Origin: Corynebacterium jeikeium
GTDB lineage: Bacteria > Actinomycetota > Actinomycetes > Mycobacteriales > Mycobacteriaceae
Reading direction: 5' to 3'
Length of the DNA: 64,000 bases
Assembly: GCF_000738265.1 (NCBI RefSeq)
Contig: NZ_JFCQ01000001.1
Coordinates: forward strand, 372,001 to 436,000
Position numbers and translations under genes: made by a program. Numbering within the stretch: the first letter of the stretch is position 1; each line of letters begins with the position of its first letter. Positions 7,792 through 19,723 of this stretch are shown in pieces. The notes beneath the pieces were generated by a model that saw only the letters and a list, made by a program, of their open reading frames with translations, did not search any database and was not told the origin of the DNA.

Positions 7792-8175
7792 CTACAACGC
7801 CCCAAGAACGCTATGTGCGATCAACGTATCAATGCGACGAACATCGAGACCGCGACCGATCTTCACCTTGATCTTCCCGGCTCGGGTCCATAGCTCAATC
7901 TCAGCATTGAAATCGAGGGTTCCCGCGTTCTCTGTGGACCACATATTGATCGACGAATACGGCAGAGAATAAACCTCAACCTTCTTACCCCGCAGCCCCT
8001 GCGCGTCACGCATGATCAAGCGCTTGGTAGTGAAGATTGCGCTATCCCTGAAAGTCTTAAATGCCACAACCGCCTGCTCGCCGGGTACGAGCAGCGCCAT
8101 GACGTCCTCCGGAATCGGAACTTCTTCGACGAAAGTCCATTCCGCAATCTGTGCAGCTTCCATAGCTCTCTCCAT
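7792..8175 (-). CDS. Bacterial PH-domain protein (bPH_1-like)
   Basis: 127 residues (123 if the in-frame ATG at 8163 is used; both have GGAG-like sites upstream). The pattern GEQAVVAFKTFRDSAIFTTKRLIMRDAQG, conserved in small soluble bacterial pleckstrin-homology-like proteins, is visible around residues 32-60, followed by SLPYSSINMWSTE. No membrane segment. Molecular role is unknown. It stands alone, convergent with bL37. Confidence 0.7.
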   Translation of the reverse strand: MERAMEAAQIAEWTFVEEVPIPEDVMALLVPGEQAVVAFKTFRDSAIFTTKRLIMRDAQGLRGKKVEVYSLPYSSINMWSTENAGTLDFNAEIELWTRAGKIKVKIGRGLDVRRIDTLIAHSVLGAL

Positions 8176-8267
8176 TCTCTCCTCAGACCATGACTTCGCT
8201 ATGTCTATCTAGTAACAAATCTAGTTTGCATGGTGCCGCAATGATCGGGAAAGAACAATACTGTGAC

Positions 8268-8531
8268 CTACTCCTCCACGCGGTAACTAATCACCCGCAG
8301 CTGCGTACAAATCCTTGCGCGCAGTTCCACCGGCGCGGGCTGGCTGCAGCAGCTCCGCAGGAGGTCTCGCACCTGCTGCTCGATCCCCAGCTGTCGCAGG
8401 CACTCCGGGCAAGCGTCGGCGTGAGCGCGCAGACGTTCGCGACTCTCCCAGTTGGCGTCACCATCGGCAACCTCGTACAGGGCGTCCAACAGTTCGTCGC
8501 AGTCTGTCCTTCGCGAATTGTCTTTGAACAT
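8268..8531 (-). CDS. rshA: Zinc-binding anti-sigma factor RshA
   Basis: 87 residues with the ZAS signature HADACPEC (H-x3-C-x2-C) near residues 37-44, and a CC pair near 61. In the SigH systems of actinobacteria this protein binds SigH until disulfide stress or heat oxidises the zinc-site cysteines. It starts 6 bases after the sigH stop, which supports operon expression and stoichiometric control. Confidence 0.92.
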   Translation of the reverse strand: MFKDNSRRTDCDELLDALYEVADGDANWESRERLRAHADACPECLRQLGIEQQVRDLLRSCCSQPAPVELRARICTQLRVISYRVEE

Positions 8532-8537
8532 GTGCTC

Positions 8538-9170
8538 TTATCCCTTCGCTTCCGTGAGTTTCTTCTGCGTCTTTCCTGTCTTCTGCGACTTCACTGTCGC
8601 GATCCCGTGCTCTGCCGCCACGTCCTTCAGCTTGCTGCGCAACTGCTTGCGCCCGCGGTGCAGCCTAGACATCACGGTGCCAATGGGGGTGTCCATGATC
8701 TCGGCAATCTCCTTGTAGGCCAGACCTTCGACGTCCGCGTAGTACACGACCATGCGGTAGTCCTCTCCCAGGCTCATCAGCGCATCCTGTATCCGCTTGT
8801 CGGGGATGTTCTTCAGCGCCTCCACCTCGGCGGATTCCAGCCCCACAGAGTCGTGCTTCGCCGTCTCGGCCAGCTGCCAGTCAGTCATGTCTTCGGCGCT
8901 GGATTCCGTGGGGCGCCGTTGCGCCTTGCGGTAGCTGTTGATGTACGTGTTCGTAAGGATTCGGTACATCCACGCCTTCAGGTTGGTGCCCTCCTTAAAG
9001 GAGCCAAACGCCTGGTAGGCCTTCATATACGCGTCCTGTACCAGGTCTTGCGCATCGACCGGGTTGCGTGTCATCCGCAGTGCCGCCCCGTACAGCTGAT
9101 CCAGCAGGGGCAGCGCGTCGGCCTCGAATCTTTGCAGCAGCTCATCCGTGCTGTCATTGCTGCGTTTCAT
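8538..9170 (-). CDS. sigH: ECF RNA polymerase sigma factor SigH
   Basis: 210 residues from the ATG at 9170, which has AGAGGTG upstream (a GTG 15 bases earlier is less likely). Region 2 is visible as [20 protein letters not shown] and [19 protein letters not shown] (about residues 40-85), and region 4 as [31 protein letters not shown] (about 140-170). SigH directs the heat and thiol-oxidative stress regulon. The C-terminal tail is Lys-rich. The SRAP gene lies 33 bases upstream on the same strand, and rshA follows. Confidence 0.93.
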   Translation of the reverse strand: MKRSNDSTDELLQRFEADALPLLDQLYGAALRMTRNPVDAQDLVQDAYMKAYQAFGSFKEGTNLKAWMYRILTNTYINSYRKAQRRPTESSAEDMTDWQLAETAKHDSVGLESAEVEALKNIPDKRIQDALMSLGEDYRMVVYYADVEGLAYKEIAEIMDTPIGTVMSRLHRGRKQLRSKLKDVAAEHGIATVKSQKTGKTQKKLTEAKG

Positions 9171-9203
9171 TCGCTCACCTCTCACGATTCTTTCAACGCA
9201 ATT

Positions 9204-9836
9204 CTATCCCCGATTCATTCCCACCAGCTCCGGGTAGTTGTTCGCCACGGAGCCGACCTTCCTGTCCGCCTTCCTGCTGTGCACTTCTGTCTTTTTATTT
9301 GGTGACGCCACCATCTCCACCCCTTCACCTTTCAGCCACGTGCCTAGTTCGTCGGCCACCAAAATCCGCGGCATGCGGCTGTGGAGCCATTCCAGTTCTG
9401 GAAGTGCCGCCACCGTGATGATCGTTCCGTACAGTTGCCCGTCGACGGCTTTGCACAGCCCGGCGGCGTACATGGGCTGGCCGTCCGGCGCCGTGGTAAA
9501 CCAGGGCTGCTTCTTTCCGTCGTCTCCGACGGTCCACTCGTACCAGCCGTCCATAGGGAAGGCACAGGGCAGGGAGCCCGCAAAGAGGGGCTTAGCGAAC
9601 GCGGTTTCTCCCCGGGCGTTAAACACGTTCTTCGGCGGGTAGCCCCAGTTCGCAGGGCCGATCGCCGCCTCGCCCTTAAACTCCCGCAGGATGGGCACCT
9701 GAGTGGTCGGCGCCACGTTGTAGTTGGCGGGCCACTCCCCTTCCCCGGCACGGAGTACGCGCTTGGCCTGAAGCCTGCGGCGCGTATCGGCGGACAATTG
9801 CTCGAGCGTGCTGAACAGAACGTATCGGCCACACAT
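9204..9836 (-). CDS. SOS response-associated peptidase / abasic-site DNA-protein crosslinker (YedK/SRAP)
   Basis: 210 residues starting MCGRY, with the catalytic Cys2, Asn40 (NYNVAPT), Glu100 (WYEW) and His152 (LEWLHSRMP) of the SRAP family. SRAP proteins link covalently through Cys2 to abasic sites in single-stranded DNA and protect replication forks. All key residues are present. The gene is divergent from aroA across 54 bases and lies just upstream of sigH, as Rv3226c does in M. tuberculosis. Confidence 0.92.
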   Translation of the reverse strand: MCGRYVLFSTLEQLSADTRRRLQAKRVLRAGEGEWPANYNVAPTTQVPILREFKGEAAIGPANWGYPPKNVFNARGETAFAKPLFAGSLPCAFPMDGWYEWTVGDDGKKQPWFTTAPDGQPMYAAGLCKAVDGQLYGTIITVAALPELEWLHSRMPRILVADELGTWLKGEGVEMVASPNKKTEVHSRKADRKVGSVANNYPELVGMNRG

Positions 9837-9890
9837 ACCTGCCTATTATGCCCACCCCATACTTCTTTTCCAGCAAAAAAGTGAGACAAT

Positions 9891-11198
9891 ATGGGTATGT
9901 CTGCAGGTATGTCTGAACAACTCTGGCCCGCCCCCGTCGCCACCGAGCCCGTACAGGCCACCGTGGCCATCCCCGGCTCGAAGTCGATTACGAACCGTGC
10001 GCTGATCCTCGCCGCGCTGGCGGATGCGCCCTCCACGATCACCGGTGGCCTCGTCAGCCGCGATACGGAACTGATGATGGCGGCTCTGCGCGCCATGGGT
10101 ACCCAGATCCTGCTGAAAAACGACCAGATGTATGTCACCCCTGCCGAGAAGCTGCATGGCGGGCAGGTCGACTGCGGGCTGGCCGGCACCGTCATGCGTT
10201 TCGTCCCACCGATCGCGGCATTGGCCAACGGCACTGTTTCCTTCGACGGAGACGTAGAGGCTCGACGCCGTCCGATGTCCACCACCCTCGATTCCCTGCG
10301 CGCCCTAGGCGCGGAGGTAAGCACCAGCACGGAGTGCAACCCGGAGGGGCTGCCTTTCTTCGTAGAGGGCAAGGGGCAGATCCAGGGTGGCGAGATCACC
10401 ATCGACGCCTCCCAGTCCTCCCAGTTCGTTAGCGGCCTGCTGCTGGCCGGTGCCCGCTTCGCCGAGGGCGTCACGGTCATCCACGAGGGCAACTCCCTTC
10501 CCAGCCAGCCGCACGTCGAAATGACGGTGCAGATGCTGCGCGAGGCCGGCGTTAACGTCGAGACCTCCTTCAACCGCTGGACAGTCCACCCCGGCCCGAT
10601 CCACGGTCGCCAGTGGAATGTGGAGCCAGACCTGTCGAACGCCACCCCGTTCATGGCCGCGGGCGTCCTCACGGGTGGTACTGTGCGTATCCAGAACTGG
10701 CCCGCCACCACCAACCAGCCGGGCGATCAGTTCCGCCAGATCCTGCTGGACATGGGCGCAGAGGCCGAGCTCGACGTACATCATGGCGAACTCGTAGTCA
10801 CCGGCTCCGGCCGACTCGAGGGGATCACCTGGGACATGCACGACATCGGCGAGCTCACCCCGACTGTCGCCGCCCTGGCCGCCCTCGCAGAATCCCGCAG
10901 CCACCTCTACGGCATCGCGCACCTGCGTGGACACGAGACCGACCGGCTGCAGGCCTTGGCCGACAACATCAACGCCCTGGGAGGCAATGTCGAACAGACC
11001 GCCGACGGGCTCATTATCAACCCGGCAGCTCTGGAAGGCGGCCGGTGGGAATCCTATGCCGACCACCGCATGGCCACCGCCGGCGCGATCCTGGGCCTGC
11101 GGGTAGAGGGCATCCAGGTTTCCGACGTGGATACCACCGCCAAGACACTCCCCGGCTTCCGCCGCCGCTGGGCACAGCTGTTAGGCCAGGAACGCTAG
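9891..11198 (+). CDS. aroA: 3-phosphoshikimate 1-carboxyvinyltransferase (EPSP synthase)
   Basis: About 435 residues. [11 protein letters not shown] (PEP/shikimate-3-phosphate site), [13 protein letters not shown], and [15 protein letters not shown] near the C-terminus are the family hallmarks. It transfers enolpyruvyl from PEP to shikimate-3-phosphate in aromatic amino acid synthesis. The start is uncertain between 9891, 9897 and 9909; GACAAT ending at 9890 would suit a leaderless start at 9897. The stop codon directly abuts the rsgA ATG. Confidence 0.95.
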   Translation: MGMSAGMSEQLWPAPVATEPVQATVAIPGSKSITNRALILAALADAPSTITGGLVSRDTELMMAALRAMGTQILLKNDQMYVTPAEKLHGGQVDCGLAGTVMRFVPPIAALANGTVSFDGDVEARRRPMSTTLDSLRALGAEVSTSTECNPEGLPFFVEGKGQIQGGEITIDASQSSQFVSGLLLAGARFAEGVTVIHEGNSLPSQPHVEMTVQMLREAGVNVETSFNRWTVHPGPIHGRQWNVEPDLSNATPFMAAGVLTGGTVRIQNWPATTNQPGDQFRQILLDMGAEAELDVHHGELVVTGSGRLEGITWDMHDIGELTPTVAALAALAESRSHLYGIAHLRGHETDRLQALADNINALGGNVEQTADGLIINPAALEGGRWESYADHRMATAGAILGLRVEGIQVSDVDTTAKTLPGFRRRWAQLLGQER

Positions 11199-12206
11199 AT
11201 GGCGCGGCGACACAGCAGCACCCGCAACTGGGACGAATCCGATGTCCGGGTGCGCCCCGGCAAGGGCTCCCGCCCCCGCACCAAGGATCGCCCCAGCCAC
11301 AAAAACGCCAAGCGCGGCATGGTTGTCTCCAAGGATCGTGGCCGGTGGGGCGTGGTGTTGGACGAGGACGGAACCCTCGTCACCTGCATGCGCGCCCGCG
11401 AGATGGGGCGCACCAACGTCGTCGTCGGCGACCACGTCGGCGTGGTCGGCGACACCTCCGGCAAGAAGGACACCCTGGCACGCATCGTGCGTCTCGAAGA
11501 CCGCACCTCGGTGCTGCGCCGCACCGCGGACGATACCGATTCTTTTGAACGCATCGTTGTCGCCAACGCGGACTACCTGTTGATCGTCAGCGCGGTCGCC
11601 GATCCCCCGCCCCGCACCGGCTTCGTGGAACGCGCCCTTATCGCCGCCTTCGTCGGCGGGCTGACCCCGCTGGTGTGCCTTACCAAGTCCGACTTGGCCG
11701 ACCCCAGCGCCTTCGCCGCCGAGTTCCGCGACCTAGACGTCGAGGTGCTCACCACCGGCATCGATGACCCCCTCGACGCGCTCTCCGGCTACATCACCGG
11801 CAACGTCAGCGCCCTGGTAGGGCATTCGGGAGTGGGCAAGTCCACCCTCTTCAACCGCCTCATCCCCGATGCAGAGCGCGCCACCGGCGAAGTCAGCGGC
11901 GTGGGCAAGGGGCGGCACACCTCCACCCAGTCGGTAGCCCTCCAACTCCCCCAGGGTGGCTGGATCATCGACACCCCGGGCATCCGTAGCCTCGGATTGG
12001 CGCACGTCGACCCGGACACAGTGGTGGAGGTCTTCGAGGATCTGCGCGAGGTCATCGAGGACTGCCCGCGCGGCTGCACCCACATGGGCCCGCCCGCGGA
12101 CCCGGAGTGCGCACTGGATACCCTCACCGGCCCCTCCGCCCGGCGCGTCACTGCGATTCGCCGCCTATTGGAAGCCCTGCGCAGCAACAACGAGTGGGAA
12201 ATGTAG
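11199..12206 (+). CDS. rsgA: Ribosome small-subunit GTPase RsgA
   Basis: 335 residues with an OB-like N-terminal part and circularly permuted GTPase motifs: TKSD (G4) before GHSGVGKST (G1) and DTPGIRSLG (G3). The C-terminal zinc finger is visible as CPRGCTHMGPPADPEC. RsgA checks late 30S subunit maturation. The N-terminal 40 residues are long and basic, as usual in actinobacteria. It begins immediately at the aroA stop, so it is coupled to aroA. Confidence 0.93.
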   Translation: MARRHSSTRNWDESDVRVRPGKGSRPRTKDRPSHKNAKRGMVVSKDRGRWGVVLDEDGTLVTCMRAREMGRTNVVVGDHVGVVGDTSGKKDTLARIVRLEDRTSVLRRTADDTDSFERIVVANADYLLIVSAVADPPPRTGFVERALIAAFVGGLTPLVCLTKSDLADPSAFAAEFRDLDVEVLTTGIDDPLDALSGYITGNVSALVGHSGVGKSTLFNRLIPDAERATGEVSGVGKGRHTSTQSVALQLPQGGWIIDTPGIRSLGLAHVDPDTVVEVFEDLREVIEDCPRGCTHMGPPADPECALDTLTGPSARRVTAIRRLLEALRSNNEWEM

Positions 12207-12221
12207 CCCGATAAGCTACAT
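12201..12221. terminator. Small hairpin covering both stops of a convergent gene pair
   Basis: ATGTAGC-CCGATAA-GCTACAT is a perfect 7-bp stem with a 7-base loop. It contains the rsgA stop on one strand and the stop of the convergent DUF6912-like gene on the other. No T-run follows on either strand, so a terminator role is only suggestive. Confidence 0.3.
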
Positions 12222-12722
12222 CAGGTCCACCAGGAACGGCAGCTCCTTCGCGTCGTACCAGCTCATAAGGTTGTCTTCGCAGTCCCCCAGCGCGAATTCC
12301 GCATCTTCATCCCCCAGGTCAGCTGCGTCGACGCACTCGATCGCCTTCGCCGTGGCGGCCTCCGCGTCGGCGTCATCAACATGGATCGCCAACAACTGCT
12401 GCACCTTAACGACGGCCGGGTCCAGCCACACCACAGACTCACCGTCCTCCGGCGCCAGCGTCACGGCCGAATCGTCGAACTCGGCGCTGATAACCACACG
12501 ACGATGCGGGAAGCGCTCCTCCCCGCCCGCGCTCAGTAACCGCAGCGAGGCGCGCGCGGCATCCAGGAAGGCCGTGTACGCCAGCTCTTCCTCGTCGCCG
12601 CCGGTGTAGAACTCCCGCACCGCAGGGGTCAGGGCGAATCCCACTGCGGAACGCACCGGGTGCTCGCCCTGCTCCGCGAGGGTGCCAAGCATGTCAAAGG
12701 TCGCGGGAATGTACACCAACAT
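12216..12722 (-). CDS. Conserved actinobacterial protein, DUF6912-like
   Basis: 168 residues starting MLVYIPATFDMLGTLAEQG, the opening I associate with the DUF6912 family. Acidic, no membrane segment, no catalytic motif that I can recognise. It follows a HAD-like gene with a 3-base gap and is probably translated from the same mRNA. Function unknown. Confidence 0.65.
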   Translation of the reverse strand: MLVYIPATFDMLGTLAEQGEHPVRSAVGFALTPAVREFYTGGDEEELAYTAFLDAARASLRLLSAGGEERFPHRRVVISAEFDDSAVTLAPEDGESVVWLDPAVVKVQQLLAIHVDDADAEAATAKAIECVDAADLGDEDAEFALGDCEDNLMSWYDAKELPFLVDLM

Positions 12723-12725
12723 GGT

Positions 12726-13136
12726 TTAGAACTCCCCCTCCAGCTCGAACACGCCGGTGATTTCCACCACCGCGCGGTCGAACTGCTGGTAGTAAATGCC
12801 GATCAGGCCCGCATCGACGGCCCCGCGGATGTTCAAAATGTTGTCGTCCACCAGCACCAGGTCCTGCTGCGGCAGGTCCAGGCGATCGGCGGTGATGCGG
12901 AAGATTTCCTCCGAGGGCTTCTCCGCGCCGACCTCGCCGGACAGGATCACGGCATCCACGTAACCGCCCTCCAGCCATGTGCGAATCGGCGCCGCGCCCG
13001 CCCCACCTGGGTCGTTAGACAGAATCGCCGTCGCGATCCCCTCTGCCCGCGCTGCGGACAGCAGCTTCCGCCACCGCCGACGATCTTCCTCGGCTCCGTC
13101 CAACACTCCGCAATAATCAACTACTAGTCCACGCAT
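12726..13136 (-). CDS. HAD-superfamily hydrolase-like protein
   Basis: 136 residues, short for the superfamily because it has almost no cap domain. Motif I is VVDYCGVLDG with the nucleophile Asp7, motif II is ILSND, motif III is AEKPS and motif IV is VLVDDN. The second Asp of the usual DxD is Cys9, so the general acid-base of phosphatases is missing. The protein may be a dehalogenase-like or non-phosphatase member. It pairs with the DUF6912-like gene. Confidence 0.75.
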   Translation of the reverse strand: MRGLVVDYCGVLDGAEEDRRRWRKLLSAARAEGIATAILSNDPGGAGAAPIRTWLEGGYVDAVILSGEVGAEKPSEEIFRITADRLDLPQQDLVLVDDNILNIRGAVDAGLIGIYYQQFDRAVVEITGVFELEGEF

Positions 13137-13262
13137 GCCCTACATTCTGCCATCTTTTCGCCCGCCGCCTCCCCACTGGGCGCTGGGTTCGCTATAGTTG
13201 GTCGCGTACGGCGCCTTCGGGGGAAAGCGCCACGATCACATCTTCTAGGGGGATCTTCTTTC

Positions 13263-13745
13263 GTGACCACTTCAACGCCCACCCGCCCGCTAACGGACTT
13301 CGTGTTTCTGCGCCCGCCCACCCCGGCCGTGGCGGTAAAGGAACCGTCGGAGGTCGTCGCCGATTCTTTTCTAGACGCCCACACGCCCCCACCCCAACGC
13401 ATCGCGCAGATGGTCAAGTTGTGGCTGGAGGCACTGGAAGGGCGCCGACCGATCGAAAATCTGCGCCGTGCACCGTTCAGCGAACGGGTGTTGGAACAAC
13501 TACGAGTTCGCCGAAGTGCGCGTCCGGTGCAGGTGGGGGCGTCGATAATAAGCCTGCACATACAGCCCAGCGCCAGCGACTGCGTACGCTTCTGCGCGTC
13601 GGTACAGATGGGCGACAGGGTGCGCGCCTTGGCAGGCACGATGTCGCAGCACACGCAAAAGCGCCGCGCGGAGCTGCATCAGATTCGCAGCTCCGCGCGG
13701 CGCGGGATCAAGATCTGGGCGATCGATAGCCTCAGTCTGATCTAG
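13263..13745 (+). CDS. Rv3235-family conserved protein
   Basis: About 160 residues from a GTG preceded by AGGGGGATC. Rv3235-type proteins are found next to secA in actinobacteria, and this position matches. The central part (HIQPSASDCVRFCASVQMGDRVRALAGT) looks like a small alpha-beta domain. Function unknown. Its last 30 codons contain a perfect 17-bp inverted repeat, probably the secA terminator of the opposite strand. Confidence 0.65.
   Translation: MTTSTPTRPLTDFVFLRPPTPAVAVKEPSEVVADSFLDAHTPPPQRIAQMVKLWLEALEGRRPIENLRRAPFSERVLEQLRVRRSARPVQVGASIISLHIQPSASDCVRFCASVQMGDRVRALAGTMSQHTQKRRAELHQIRSSARRGIKIWAIDSLSLI
13657..13703 (-). terminator. Intrinsic terminator of secA, located inside the convergent gene
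   Basis: A perfect 17-bp stem (arms 13661-13677 and 13687-13703, loop of 9) begins 46 bases after the secA stop on the minus strand and is followed there by TTTTGCG. Stem strength plus T-run fit an intrinsic terminator. The same DNA encodes residues of the Rv3235-like protein on the plus strand. Confidence 0.7.
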
Positions 13746-13748
13746 AGG

Positions 13749-16352
<2,604 letters not shown>

Positions 16353-16477
16353 GATGATGCTGTCCTTTTCTCGGGGTCTTGAACTTATTAGCTTCGGACA
16401 ATTCTACCCGCACCACCGAGTGCGGAGGCAACCGCACCCGGCAAGACATGCATCTGCGCTAGGACTTCGCCGGAAGT

Positions 16478-17164
16478 TTAGGCTTCCTTCTGTTCCAGGG
16501 TGATCAGACCGTAATCGAATGCGTGGCGACGGTACACCACGGACGGCTGGCCATTCTCCTCGTTAATGAACAGGAAGAAGTCGTGACCGACCAGCTCCAT
16601 TTCGCTCAGCGCCTGATCAACGCTGATGGGGGCAGCCTTGTGCACCTTCTTGCGCACAACCTGGCCGGGCTTGAACTGATCCTCATAAGGATCAACGTCG
16701 TACTGGCCAGCCTGCTCGTTCTGCGGCTCCTCCTGCGGGCGGGCCTCTTCAACCAGGCTGGCTGCGGCCTCTCCCATGGACATCGGAGTGCGGTGCCCGG
16801 AGCGGGCAATCTTACGGCGGGCCTTTACCTTGCGCAGGGAGCGCTCCATGCGCCCAACAGCAACCTCCAGGGCTGCGTAGAAGGAATCTTCCTTGGCTTC
16901 CGCGCGGGCGATGTGCCCCTTGCCGGTAGCCGTAATCTGCAGGCGATCCTGCTCGTCACCACGGCGCGGGTTCGGCTCGTGCTGCAGCTCTACATGGAAA
17001 AAGGTGAGGGTGGGATCCAGGCGCTCGATTTTCGCCAGCTTGCCCTTAACACGCTCGGCGAAGTGCTCCGGCACCTCCACATTGCGGCCGGTGATTTCCA
17101 CGCCTGCCTCGGGTGCGTTCACTTCCTCGTTGCCGAAGTTGGACGAATTTTTGCCCGTCGACAT
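16478..17164 (-). CDS. hpf: Long-form ribosome hibernation promoting factor
   Basis: 228 residues. The N-terminal S30AE domain (about 20-125, VEITGRNVEVPEHFAERVKGKL) is followed by a charged linker and the long-HPF C-terminal dimerisation domain (about 170-228, MELVGHDFFLFINEENGQPSVVYRRHAFDYGLI). Long HPF pairs 70S ribosomes into inactive 100S dimers. GGAGG precedes the ATG. It lies between secA and comF, as in other corynebacteria and mycobacteria. Confidence 0.94.
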   Translation of the reverse strand: MSTGKNSSNFGNEEVNAPEAGVEITGRNVEVPEHFAERVKGKLAKIERLDPTLTFFHVELQHEPNPRRGDEQDRLQITATGKGHIARAEAKEDSFYAALEVAVGRMERSLRKVKARRKIARSGHRTPMSMGEAAASLVEEARPQEEPQNEQAGQYDVDPYEDQFKPGQVVRKKVHKAAPISVDQALSEMELVGHDFFLFINEENGQPSVVYRRHAFDYGLITLEQKEA

Positions 17165-17285
17165 TGCTCAACCTCCAAAGTCAGTCACCGCCAAGACTGG
17201 GCCGGATTACCCCGCCTTTCAACGGTGATCGTTCCAGCTCCCATTCTACCTATCGAACTGTTGGGGCTAGGGCGTATCCCCCTAA

Positions 17286-17987
17286 TTATGCTCCAGCTAT
17301 CACCAGAGCCAGCTTGGCCCGTACCCCACGCGCCGATAACGCCAGCGCGAACTGCGCAGTTGTCGCCCCGGTGGTGCACACATCGTCCACAATTACGGCC
17401 TCTTCCGCCCCACGCAAGCGTGCAATCGCCGCGGTATCAAACAAGATGCTGCCCGCCACGTTCTCGCGCCGCTGGTGACGGTCCAGCCCTACCGAGTCCA
17501 CGCTTCGCTCATCCAGCCACGCCACCGGGTGAACCTCAATCCCGGAATACAACTCGGCCGCCGCATGACACATGCGCGTCACAATATCCCCGCCGCGGCG
17601 TCGAGCTGCGGACTTGCGGGTCGGGGCAGGCAGCAACACCACTCGCCCCAACCGCGGATCCGGCACCAGGCCCAATCCCGCAACATGCAGAATCCCGGCG
17701 GCCAGCACTCGCCCGGCGACGGTGATTGCTGCTGGCCGCAGACGATCCTTCGCACTCAGGATCAGCATCCGGCGCGCCCCGCCGTACGTACCCGCGGCAA
17801 ACACCGGCACGGTGGCCACCCGCGGCTGCCAACGCTGCCACGGCTGCAGCAGCTGCACCCCGCACTCTGCACACAGTTGCCGACCAACCACGCCCCCAGC
17901 CGGCTGCGCATTCAACTGTCCGCAGCACACGCAGTCAGCCCGCCAGACCAACCCCGCAAGCGCTTCCAGATCCCCCCTGATCCCCAC
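17286..17987 (-). CDS. comF: ComF-family phosphoribosyltransferase-like protein
   Basis: 233 residues. An N-terminal pair of CxxC knuckles (CVCC, CAEC) suggests a zinc ribbon. The PRPP-binding loop VIVDDVCTTGATT near residues 196-208 is intact. ComF proteins act in DNA uptake in naturally competent species; in actinobacteria their role is unclear. It starts with GTG 11 bases after the lpqB stop and is the last gene of the mtrAB operon. Confidence 0.85.
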   Translation of the reverse strand: MGIRGDLEALAGLVWRADCVCCGQLNAQPAGGVVGRQLCAECGVQLLQPWQRWQPRVATVPVFAAGTYGGARRMLILSAKDRLRPAAITVAGRVLAAGILHVAGLGLVPDPRLGRVVLLPAPTRKSAARRRGGDIVTRMCHAAAELYSGIEVHPVAWLDERSVDSVGLDRHQRRENVAGSILFDTAAIARLRGAEEAVIVDDVCTTGATTAQFALALSARGVRAKLALVIAGA

Positions 17988-17998
17988 AAGCAGCCAGC

Positions 17999-19723
17999 CT
18001 AGTCCGCAAGCACCGGTGTCGCCCGCTTTCCCTGCATGGTCGGCACTTCGCGCCAGAAGCGGGATTCCTCAGAAGCCACGTCGAACTGCATCAAGGCATT
18101 GGCATCGGTGACGTAAATCTTGTTGCCGTCCGTTGCCACCGACACCACCGGTGCGGCCAGGTTCCTACCGGTGATCTGCTGCGAATAGGAGCCATCCACT
18201 TCCACGTCCCACACCGGCGCATCGTTGGCGCGCGTGCCGACCAGCACGGAACCGTCCTCGGTCCAGTCGGCGCTGACGGCCGTGTCCCCCACCGCGCTGC
18301 CGATCTCCACCGGCGAACCCAGCCGCTTGTTGCTGCCCTCGGTGGTCTCCAGCACCGATACGTATACCCGCCCGTTGACAACCATCACCGCGCGCGTGCC
18401 ATCGTGCGAAACGCGGAACACACTAATGCGTTTTTCGTCGCCTTCGATCATCTTCAGGTTTTCCGCATCGACTTCCTTCTCCCCCGCGATGCCGGTTTCC
18501 GGGTTGCGGGTGATCTGCACGATCCTCTCGCCATCAACCACCACGTAGAGCGTCGTGGCGTCCAGGCCCCAGGTCGGCCGGGTCAGGGACTTCGCCTGTA
18601 CGGAGCTGACGGGCTGCTCGTCCCTCCCGCCGATGACCAGCTGGCGCTGCTCGTCCCCTCGCCCGGTCACGGCGGCGTAGACCTCGTCGCGCGGGCTCAA
18701 GGCCACAGACTCGACGTAGCGATCGGCCAGCCAGCCGTCCAGCTTCTTGGCCCGTGCGCCGTCCTGCTGATAAACATCACCGCCGGAGACCGCCCGCAGC
18801 GGAACCTGTGCCTGCACGTTCGGATCGAATTCCGACAGGTCTTGGACCAGCCACTTTTGCCGCATGTCGTCGGACATCGGCGTGCCGTCCGCCAACAGCT
18901 CATAGGGGCCGCGAACCTCGGATCCGGCAAGGGTCCACACCACTTGCGCGGCCAGCAGGCGCCGCACGTCGGGCGACAGCCCTTCAATGCCGCTGAAGTT
19001 GACGGAGGGGTCTCCCTCGTTGTCGGCGGAAACCTGGGCGGTGGCGTCCTCAGGAAGAAGGTTCCGCACCGCCTTCTTTAAGCGCTCCTGCGGTCCGGCG
19101 ACCAACAGCGAGACCAAGGAGGCAGCGGTGGACTGCTGGCCGGTGTAGATCCAGCGACGATCCGGCACGAGCGCACGACCGTTGAGATCCGGGAAGTAGA
19201 CGTTGCGGGCGCGGTAGGTGCTCAGGAAGTCCTGGCGATCCAGCACCACAACGTTCGGCAGGTTGCTGATGCGCCATTGGCCGTCAATGCTTTGCAGCTC
19301 GTAGTTGGTTTCAAACGCCGAGTATTGCGGGTCGAACACGCCGCCCACGCCCAGGTTGCCGACGATGTTGCCGCGGACGCGGTAGGTGATCTTGGTGTCG
19401 CTACCCTCGCCTTCCGAGGCGATGTCGATGCGGTCAAGGACCATCGTCGGCGCGTTGGACTGCCACCTGTTCTGCATCCCTGGGGTCAGGAACTTCTTCG
19501 CCGCCTGGTGGTCGCGTAGCGGGTGGGCACTGGCGGTGAAGAAGTCGCGCAGCAGCAAGTCGGCGGCTTGCCCGTCACCCGGCGTCGGGGCTTCCTGCCC
19601 GCTGGGGGCCGGCGCGTAGCTAGAGATCGCCTCGGGCCTGGAGTTATCCGGCAGCGTCGAACACGCCGCGATCAGCCCCAGCCCCGTCACTGCGGCCAGC
19701 ACCTTCATGGTCTTGTTACTCAT
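17999..19723 (-). CDS. lpqB: Lipoprotein LpqB, partner of the MtrAB system
   Basis: 574 residues from the ATG at 19723, chosen because GGAAGGAGG precedes it. A lipoprotein signal peptide ends at LIAACS, with Cys21 as the lipidated residue. A GerMN-like domain (about residues 200-330) precedes a beta-propeller region. In mycobacteria LpqB interacts with the MtrB sensor and affects cell-wall homeostasis. The start overlaps the end of mtrB by eight bases. Confidence 0.94.
   Translation of the reverse strand: MSNKTMKVLAAVTGLGLIAACSTLPDNSRPEAISSYAPAPSGQEAPTPGDGQAADLLLRDFFTASAHPLRDHQAAKKFLTPGMQNRWQSNAPTMVLDRIDIASEGEGSDTKITYRVRGNIVGNLGVGGVFDPQYSAFETNYELQSIDGQWRISNLPNVVVLDRQDFLSTYRARNVYFPDLNGRALVPDRRWIYTGQQSTAASLVSLLVAGPQERLKKAVRNLLPEDATAQVSADNEGDPSVNFSGIEGLSPDVRRLLAAQVVWTLAGSEVRGPYELLADGTPMSDDMRQKWLVQDLSEFDPNVQAQVPLRAVSGGDVYQQDGARAKKLDGWLADRYVESVALSPRDEVYAAVTGRGDEQRQLVIGGRDEQPVSSVQAKSLTRPTWGLDATTLYVVVDGERIVQITRNPETGIAGEKEVDAENLKMIEGDEKRISVFRVSHDGTRAVMVVNGRVYVSVLETTEGSNKRLGSPVEIGSAVGDTAVSADWTEDGSVLVGTRANDAPVWDVEVDGSYSQQITGRNLAAPVVSVATDGNKIYVTDANALMQFDVASEESRFWREVPTMQGKRATPVLAD

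Noticed and set aside
9344..10714. Open frame of 456 codons on the minus strand
   Set aside because: Runs across the SRAP gene and antisense to aroA; no plausible start signal.
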